In this document: one piece after another, positions 1 to 6,186 of the stretch | How positions within the stretch are numbered: the first letter of the stretch is position 1 | Layout of the letters: each line of letters starts with the position of its first letter | Origin: Paracoccaceae bacterium | GTDB lineage: Bacteria > Pseudomonadota > Alphaproteobacteria > Rhodobacterales > Rhodobacteraceae | Reading direction: 5' to 3' | Assembly (NCBI GenBank): GCA_007129775.1 | Contig: SKUV01000353.1 | Coordinates: forward strand, 1 to 6,186 | DNA: 6,186 bases | Notes under the pieces: generated by a model | Databases searched by the model: none | Told to the model about the DNA's origin: nothing | Seen by the model: the letters and a program-made list of their open reading frames with translations, nothing else | Made by a program: the position numbers and the translations under genes

Positions 1-1
1 C

Positions 2-319
2 CGGGCCGGGGCCGGCACGCCGACGCTCGACTGCGCCCCCGATGCGAATGGCGGGCCGCACTTCGCTTTCCGGCTCGAACACGAGGGCGAAGACCGCTTC
101 TTCATGGCCAGCCGCTTCGCCCCCCCGACCGCCAGGCGTCTGGAGCGTGGCGATGCCACAACGGCATCGGTCTTCGTGCTGTCCGACGCCGCGCGGCACA
201 TGGGCCTGCTCACGGTCTTTCCCGACGGCCGCTATCTGATGACGATCCACGACCCCCACGGCGTTCTGGACACAGAACCGCAGACAGGGTCCGGCACCTG
301 CTGGAGCGATGAAACCTGA
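2..319 (+). CDS. 3' part of a small uncharacterised protein encoded upstream of livH
   Basis: The frame is open from the first bases of the window to a TGA at 317-319, giving at least 105 residues. The true start lies upstream, so the ATG at 104 is probably internal. I do not recognise a family. The visible protein is soluble in composition, with no long hydrophobic segment. It has two cysteines, near visible residues 11 and 100, the second in a C-terminal GSGTCW motif. A mixed polar/beta-like stretch (SVFVLSDAARHMGLLTVFPD, then GRYLMTIH) lies between them. Widely spaced Cys and a GTC ending are also seen in small exported proteins of Rhodobacterales, so a periplasmic disulfide-bonded protein is possible; this is inference, since any signal peptide is off-window. 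Its stop codon overlaps the livH ATG by one base (TGATG), so it is probably co-translated with the transporter. It could instead be the tail of a larger protein. Confidence 0.7.
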   Translation, partial: RAGAGTPTLDCAPDANGGPHFAFRLEHEGEDRFFMASRFAPPTARRLERGDATTASVFVLSDAARHMGLLTVFPDGRYLMTIHDPHGVLDTEPQTGSGTCWSDET

Positions 320-1329
320 TGGACCTTCTCAACGCGCTTGTCACGACGCTGAACTTCGTGATCATCCCGGCGGTGACCTATGGCAGCCAGCTGGCGCTGG
401 GGGCGCTGGGGGTCACGCTGATCTACGGCATCCTGCGCTTTTCCAACTTCGCCCATGGCGACACGATGGCCTTCGGCACGATGGCCACGATCCTGACCAC
501 ATGGACGTTGCAGGCGGGCGGCATCGGACTGGGGATCTTTCCCACCGCGCTGCTGGCCCTGCCGGTGGGAATCGCGGCAACGGTGATCTGGGTGCTGGCG
601 ACCGACCGGCTGGTCTATCGCTTCTACCGCGGCCAGCGGGTCAAGCCGGTGGTGATGGTCATGGTCTCGCTCGGGGTGATGTTTGTCACCAACGGCTTCG
701 TTCGGCTGATCATCGGCCCGGGGGATCGGCGCTTTGACGATGGCGCGCGCTTCATCTTCAGCGCAGGCGAATTCCGCGAATGGTCGGGGCTCGCCGAAGG
801 GCTGGCCCTGCGCAGCACCCAGGCGCTGACCGTGGTGCTGGCGATACTGGTGATGATCGCGCTGTTCTGGTTTCTCAACCGCACCCGCACCGGCAAATCG
901 ATGCGCGCCTATTCCGACAACGAGGACCTGGCGCTTCTGTCAGGCATCTCGCCCGAGCGGGTGGTGATGGTGACATGGCTCATCGCAGGCGCGCTCGCGA
1001 CCGTGGCCGGGGTGCTTTACGGGCTCGACAAGGGGTTCCGGCCCTTCACCTATTTCCAGTTGCTGCTGCCGATCTTCGCCTCGGCCATTGTGGGCGGGCT
1101 CGGCAATCCCATGGGGGCGATCGCGGGCGGCTATCTGATCGCCTTTGCCGAGATGACGATCACCTATAACTGGCGGCGGGTGCTCAACCATCTGCTGGAA
1201 CAGGATCTGCCGCCGGGCGTCGCCATCCAGCTTCTGTCGGTGGATTACAAATTCGCCGTATCCTTCGGCCTGCTGGTTCTGGTGCTGGTGATCCGGCCCA
1301 CGGGCATCTTCCGGGGGAAGTCGGTATGA
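319..1329 (+). CDS. livH: Branched-chain amino acid-type ABC transporter permease, LivH family
   Basis: This 336-residue inner-membrane protein would be one of the two transmembrane subunits of a HAAT-family importer, moving amino acids or related solutes handed over by a periplasmic binding protein. About eight hydrophobic segments are visible, roughly at residues 12-37, 49-66, 73-95, 111-133, 168-186, 216-236, 247-277 and 310-326. Family motifs are SNFAHGD (42-48), the cytoplasmic RAYSDNEDLALLSGI (196-210), the ATPase-contact loop IVGGLGNPMGAIAGG (257-271) and the C-terminal RPTGIF. E. coli LivH has 308 residues; the extra length here includes a loop near 284-308 before the last membrane segment. 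The ATG at 319 overlaps the preceding stop. A GGAG at 303-306 is a rather distant ribosome site, so coupling probably helps initiation. Its end overlaps livM by ATGA. Urea (UrtB) or other HAAT substrates cannot be excluded; permease identity is firm, substrate is not. Confidence 0.93.
   Translation: MDLLNALVTTLNFVIIPAVTYGSQLALGALGVTLIYGILRFSNFAHGDTMAFGTMATILTTWTLQAGGIGLGIFPTALLALPVGIAATVIWVLATDRLVYRFYRGQRVKPVVMVMVSLGVMFVTNGFVRLIIGPGDRRFDDGARFIFSAGEFREWSGLAEGLALRSTQALTVVLAILVMIALFWFLNRTRTGKSMRAYSDNEDLALLSGISPERVVMVTWLIAGALATVAGVLYGLDKGFRPFTYFQLLLPIFASAIVGGLGNPMGAIAGGYLIAFAEMTITYNWRRVLNHLLEQDLPPGVAIQLLSVDYKFAVSFGLLVLVLVIRPTGIFRGKSV
1313..1320 (+). promoter_or_regulatory. Ribosome binding site of livM inside the end of livH
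   Basis: The purine run GGGGGAAG lies within the last codons of livH and ends five bases before the ATG at 1326. It supports that start and the four-base ATGA overlap, meaning livM can be initiated both by coupling and by its own site. Confidence 0.6.
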
Positions 1330-2630
1330 GTTTGAATATCCGCAACATCGTCCTCTTCGCCGCCTATTTTCTGGCGCTGGCCATGGTCGCCCGGTTCCAG
1401 AGCCCGACACTGGCCATGACCATCCTGAACATGGGGCTGATCTCGGCCATCATGGCGCTGGGCGTGAACATGCAATGGGGCTATGCCGGGCTTTTCAACG
1501 TCGGGATCATGGGCTTTACCGCCGTGGGCGGGCTGGCGGTGGTGCTCGTCTCCATGCCGCCGGTGCCCGATGCGGTGCGCGCCGGCGCCTTCGGCACGGC
1601 GCTGGGGCTGATGATCGGCGCGGCCACGATCTTTGCCGCGATCATCCTGTGGCGGCGCATGGCGCCGGGCCGGCTGCGGCTGGCGGCACTCTTTGCGGTG
1701 CTGATCGCGGGCTGGCTCGCGAACCGGTATTTCTTTGTCCCGGCGGTGAACGCCATCGAGGCGGTCAATCCGGCGCTGGAGGGCAATCTGGGCGGGCTCG
1801 GCCTGCCGGTGCTGTTGTCCTGGCCGGTGGGTGCGGTCTTTGCGGCCGGCGCGGCATGGCTCGTGGGCAAGGTGTCGCTGGGGCTGCGCTCCGATTACCT
1901 CGCCATCGCGACGCTGGGCATTTCCGAGATCATCGTCGCCATCCTGAAGAACGAGGCATGGCTCGCGCGCGGGGTCAAGAACGTCTCGGGCTTGCCGCGC
2001 CCGGTGTCCACCCCGCTCGAACTGCGGCAGGAAGACTGGGTGATCTCGCTCGCCGAAAGCCTCGGCCGGCCGGTCACCGAAGTCTCGGCGCTGCTGGCGC
2101 AGGGGGCTTATGCGGGGCTGTTCCTGATCGTGCTGGGCGCGCTGTTGTGGCTGTCGGAAAAGGCGCTGAATTCGCCATGGGGGCGGATGATGCGCGCCAT
2201 CCGCGACAACGAGACCGCGGCCCGCGCCATGGGCAAGGACGTGACGCGCCGGCATCTGAACATCTTCGTGCTGGGCTCGGCGGTCTGCGGGCTGGCGGGC
2301 GCGATGATGGTCACGCTCGACAGCCAGCTCAACCCCGGCACCTACGAGCCGCTGCGCTTTACCTTCCTGATCTGGGTGATGGTGATCGTGGGCGGGTCCG
2401 GCAACAACTGGGGCGCGGTTCTGGGCGGGTTGCTGATCTGGTTTCTCTGGGTGCAGGTCGAGCCTGCGGGCCGCTGGCTGATGGATGTGGCCACGATCTG
2501 GCTGGGCGAGGACAGTGATCTGCGCGCCCATCTGATGAACAACGCCGCCCATATGCGGCTGCTGACCATGGGCCTCGCGCTTTTGCTGTTTCTGCGCTTC
2601 AGCCCCCGCGGCCTGATCCCGGAGCGATAG
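1326..2630 (+). CDS. livM: Branched-chain amino acid-type ABC transporter permease, LivM family, with an inserted hydrophobic region
   Basis: This 434-residue inner-membrane protein would pair with LivH to form the translocation pore. Family landmarks occur in order: GYAGLFNVGIMGF (52-64), SDYLAIATLGISEI (189-202), SPWGRMMRAIRDNETAARAMG (283-303, abridged pattern RAIRDNE..A..MG), VGGSGNNWGAVLGG (355-368) and the C-terminal FSPRGLIPER. Compared from memory with E. coli LivM (425 residues), it lacks most of the long N-terminal extension. It has about 70 more residues between the GIMGF and DYLAI motifs, with two extra hydrophobic stretches near 92-109 and 117-137. The usual TGG-type loop motif after the DYLAI helix is replaced by ARGVKNVSGLPRP (214-226). 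The start is supported by the GGGGGAAG site and the four-base overlap with livH. No ATPase gene follows, so LivG/LivF must be encoded upstream or elsewhere. The family call is strong; the substrate is unknown. Confidence 0.93.
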   Translation: MSLNIRNIVLFAAYFLALAMVARFQSPTLAMTILNMGLISAIMALGVNMQWGYAGLFNVGIMGFTAVGGLAVVLVSMPPVPDAVRAGAFGTALGLMIGAATIFAAIILWRRMAPGRLRLAALFAVLIAGWLANRYFFVPAVNAIEAVNPALEGNLGGLGLPVLLSWPVGAVFAAGAAWLVGKVSLGLRSDYLAIATLGISEIIVAILKNEAWLARGVKNVSGLPRPVSTPLELRQEDWVISLAESLGRPVTEVSALLAQGAYAGLFLIVLGALLWLSEKALNSPWGRMMRAIRDNETAARAMGKDVTRRHLNIFVLGSAVCGLAGAMMVTLDSQLNPGTYEPLRFTFLIWVMVIVGGSGNNWGAVLGGLLIWFLWVQVEPAGRWLMDVATIWLGEDSDLRAHLMNNAAHMRLLTMGLALLLFLRFSPRGLIPER

Positions 2631-2754
2631 CGGGCGTCGGCCGGACCCCATCCCTCGGCCGGGCCGCTTGCGCGGCGTTCACCGGGCGGGCGGGAATGGG
2701 CGGTTGCGGAAAAAAGCGCCACACAAGGGCAACGGATGCCCGCAGCTCCACGCC
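2631..2754. other. Intergenic region between the convergent livM and usg genes
   Basis: These 124 bases separate two genes that converge, so both transcripts should end here. On the + strand GCCGC-TTGC-GCGGC (2663-2676) can form a five-pair GC stem with a tetraloop just after livM, but no T-run follows, so it is not a classical intrinsic terminator. GGGCA-ACGGA-TGCCC (2727-2741) is a second short stem. No credible gene is present; the + frame crossing it from 2668 runs antisense to usg and lacks protein-like composition. Confidence 0.5.
2710..2741 (-). terminator. Weak candidate terminator of usg
   Basis: Read on the minus strand after the usg stop, the stem GGGCA/TGCCC with a five-base loop (2727-2741) is followed by 11 bases and then six T residues (complement of A 2710-2715). 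The gap between stem and T-run is too long for a standard intrinsic terminator, so confidence is low. Its position downstream of usg is the main argument for it. Confidence 0.25.
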
Positions 2755-3018
2755 TCAGTTCAACCGGAACTCGCCCGTGACGTTGCGCCATTCTCCCGGA
2801 GCGATCAGCTTGCGATGTGTGAAGCGCACGGAATGCAGAGGGCCCTCGATCTCTTCCTGCCAGTATTCGATGAAACCGAACAACCGCGGGTAATCCGGCG
2901 CCAGGTCGTAATCCTGCCAGACGAAGGTGTTGAGCACCGAGCGGTAATCCGGCATCCGGTAGAACATCTCGGCGGTGGTTAGCCCGTACCCCTTCAGCAT
3001 CTTCTCCATGTCGCCCAT
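2755..3018 (-). CDS. usg: Usg family protein (small conserved alphaproteobacterial protein)
   Basis: This 87-residue protein matches the pattern I know for the Usg family: KGYGLTTAEMFYRMPDY (9-25), FVWQDYDLAPDYP (32-44), EEIEGPLHSVRFTHRKLI (55-72) and EWRN near 76-79. The family was named as the gene upstream of trpFBA in Caulobacter; its biochemical function is not established. There is no signal peptide or membrane segment, so it is probably cytoplasmic. The protein is rich in aromatic residues and Asp/Glu. The ATG at 3018 is chosen because a strong GGAGGG site ends five bases upstream; the next ATG (codon 4, at 3009) would be 14 bases from that site. It is divergent from gyrA and convergent with livM, so it is a single-gene transcription unit here. 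Family assignment rests on recognition of motifs, not on a search. Confidence 0.88.
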   Translation of the reverse strand: MGDMEKMLKGYGLTTAEMFYRMPDYRSVLNTFVWQDYDLAPDYPRLFGFIEYWQEEIEGPLHSVRFTHRKLIAPGEWRNVTGEFRLN

Positions 3019-3023
3019 CGCGG

Positions 3024-3029
3024 CCCTCC
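3024..3029 (-). promoter_or_regulatory. Ribosome binding site of usg
   Basis: GGAGGG on the minus strand lies five bases upstream of the ATG at 3018, a near-perfect Shine-Dalgarno sequence. It decides between the ATG codons at 3018 and 3009 in favour of the first. Confidence 0.75.
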
Positions 3030-3046
3030 ATTGAAGTCACCGGGGA

Positions 3047-3074
3047 ATCATGCCACAGGAATTCTTCTTTTCAA
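3047..3074 (-). promoter_or_regulatory. Candidate sigma-70 promoter of usg
   Basis: On the minus strand TTGAAA (complement of 3069-3074) is separated by 16 bases from CATGAT (complement of 3047-3052). Transcription would begin near 3040, giving a leader of about 20 bases that just contains the GGAGGG site. The -10 element matches the consensus at four of six positions. The placement fits well but the motif is weak. Confidence 0.35.
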
Positions 3075-3087
3075 TTAAAACAGTATG

Positions 3088-3114
3088 TTAGCACTCCGTG
3101 CCGATGGCTGCTGA
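3088..3114. promoter_or_regulatory. CIRCE-like (HrcA operator-like) imperfect inverted repeat
   Basis: Bases 3088-3096 read TTAGCACTC, identical to the left arm of the CIRCE operator bound by the heat-shock repressor HrcA. After exactly nine bases, 3106-3114 read GGCTGCTGA, matching the CIRCE right arm GAGTGCTAA at six of nine positions. The site sits between the candidate usg and gyrA promoters, directly beside an AT-rich patch. A degenerate second arm makes tight HrcA binding uncertain, and CIRCE normally controls groESL or dnaK operons, so chance resemblance is possible. A smaller internal palindrome, GCAC-TCC-GTGC (3091-3101), overlaps it. Confidence 0.3.
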
Positions 3115-3133
3115 TCCACCGCGCCCACGGCCA

Positions 3134-3163
3134 TTGCACCCCATCGGGCGGATCGGCTATAGT
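3134..3163 (+). promoter_or_regulatory. Candidate sigma-70 promoter of gyrA
   Basis: TTGCAC (3134-3139) and TATAGT (3158-3163) are separated by 18 bases. The -10 element matches consensus at five of six positions; the -35 keeps the important TTG. Transcription would start near 3170, leaving a leader of about 37 bases before the GTG start. Bacterial gyrA promoters are often supercoiling-sensitive; nothing in the sequence proves that here. Confidence 0.5.
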
Positions 3164-3167
3164 CTCG

Positions 3168-3186
3168 CCACAACATCTTGTTGCGG
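3168..3186 (+). other. Short hairpin at the predicted 5' end of the gyrA transcript
   Basis: CAACA-TCT-TGTTG (3171-3183) is a perfect five-base inverted repeat. It can extend across one A/C mismatch to CC/GG pairs at 3168-3169 and 3185-3186. It begins at the start point predicted from the -10 element and ends five bases before the AAAAGG ribosome site. It could be a 5'-end stabilising stem or a small operator; either role is inference. Confidence 0.35.
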
Positions 3187-3190
3187 TCGA

Positions 3191-3196
3191 AAAAGG
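3191..3196 (+). promoter_or_regulatory. Ribosome binding site supporting the GTG start of gyrA
   Basis: AAAAGG lies ten bases upstream of the GTG at 3207. It is a modest site, but no ATG, GTG or TTG occurs in frame further upstream back to about 3150, and the resulting N-terminus aligns with other GyrA proteins, so the GTG start is well supported. Confidence 0.5.
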
Positions 3197-3206
3197 CAAC
3201 CCCGAC

Positions 3207-5930
<2,724 letters not shown>

Positions 5931-6018
5931 GCGCCCCCCCCGCCGGCGATATCGACGTTTGCGGCAGCGCAGCATCTGGCGTAAGCAAAGCGGGCAGCAG
6001 CCCCGGGGGACACACGCC
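5931..6018 (+). other. gyrA-pyc intergenic region with a weak promoter candidate
   Basis: These 88 bases begin with a run of eight C residues (5934-5941). A poor promoter-like pair, TTGCGG (5959-5964) and TAAGCA (5982-5987), has a 17-base spacer; only the TTG and TA positions match well. GGGGGA (6005-6010), eight bases before the pyc ATG, is a good ribosome site. I see no stem followed by a T-run, so read-through from gyrA into pyc cannot be excluded. Confidence 0.35.
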
Positions 6019-6186
6019 ATGGCCGAATTCCGCAAGATCCTGATCGCCAACCGCGGCGAGATCGCCATCCGCGTGATGCGCGCAGCCTCCGAACTCGGCA
6101 TTGCCACCGTTGCAGTGTACTCGGACGAGGACCGTTTCGCGCTGCACCGGTTCAAGGCCGATCAGAGCTATCGCATCGGCGAGGCC
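6019..6186 (+). CDS. pyc: Pyruvate carboxylase, N-terminal fragment (biotin carboxylase domain)
   Basis: The first 56 codons of a gene cut by the window end. Residues 5-22 (RKILIANRGEIAIRVMRA) are the hallmark N-terminus of ATP-grasp biotin carboxylase domains. The later stretch VAVYSDEDR..LHRFKADQSYRIGE (31-55) is the version typical of single-chain pyruvate carboxylase; in AccC or propionyl-CoA carboxylase alpha subunits the HRFKAD..Y segment differs. Pyruvate carboxylase makes oxaloacetate from pyruvate, bicarbonate and ATP with a biotin carrier, replenishing the TCA cycle and feeding gluconeogenesis. The full enzyme is usually about 1150 residues, with carboxyltransferase and biotin-carrier domains further downstream. 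The ATG start has GGGGGA eight bases upstream. It follows gyrA on the same strand without functional relation. The subtype call rests on only 56 residues. Confidence 0.85.
   Translation, partial: MAEFRKILIANRGEIAIRVMRAASELGIATVAVYSDEDRFALHRFKADQSYRIGEA

Noticed and set aside
1245..2651. A 468-codon open frame on the minus strand opposite livH and livM
   Set aside because: It is antisense to two recognisable permeases, rich in Arg, His, Gln and Pro, and has no family motifs. Long antisense frames are expected from codon bias in GC-rich genes.
2641..2676. Repeated CGGCCGG-type sequence after livM as a possible strong terminator
   Set aside because: The stems are short, overlap one another and are not followed by a T-run; kept only as a weak note in the intergenic entry.
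2668..2982. A 104-codon + strand frame across the livM-usg gap
   Set aside because: Most of it is antisense to usg, and I see no recognisable motif or convincing ribosome site.
2342..3040. A 232-codon minus-strand frame overlapping usg and the end of livM
   Set aside because: It overlaps usg on the same strand in another frame; usg has the family motifs and the strong ribosome site, while this frame has neither.
5934..5941. Run of eight C residues after the gyrA stop as a possible phase-variation tract
   Set aside because: It lies just outside the coding sequence, so slippage would not change a protein, and it is too far from the pyc start to alter promoter spacing clearly.

Overview
The window looks like ordinary chromosomal core sequence from an alphaproteobacterium, most likely of the Rhodobacterales. 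The support is inference from the very high GC content, the alphaproteobacterial Usg-family protein, the style of the GyrA sequence (GTG start, insertion in the C-terminal domain) and the long GC-driven shadow frames opposite the real genes. I see no insertion sequence, integrase, CRISPR array, tRNA or rRNA. No obvious novel multi-gene system is present; the most interesting signals are regulatory or are family variants.

Left part (1-2630, + strand): the 3' end of a small uncharacterised gene runs with a one-base stop/start overlap into a LivH-type permease. That gene overlaps a LivM-type permease by four bases. The three form one translationally coupled unit, the membrane part of a branched-chain amino acid-type (HAAT family) ABC importer. 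The ATPases (LivG/LivF) and the periplasmic binding protein (LivK) are not in the window. The substrate is unknown, and both permeases differ from the E. coli pattern.

Middle (2631-3206): a 124-base gap holds only weak hairpins. It is followed by a short minus-strand gene of the Usg family and then a 188-base divergent control region between usg and gyrA. This region contains an AT-rich patch, a candidate usg promoter, a CIRCE-like (HrcA operator-like) motif, a candidate gyrA promoter and a small hairpin at the predicted 5' end of the gyrA transcript.

Right part (3207-6186, + strand): a complete gyrA (907 residues, GTG start) encodes the DNA breakage-reunion subunit of gyrase, with catalytic Tyr, unmutated main quinolone-resistance positions and the gyrase-specific GyrA-box. 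After an 88-base gap comes the first 56 codons of pyruvate carboxylase (pyc), cut by the window end.
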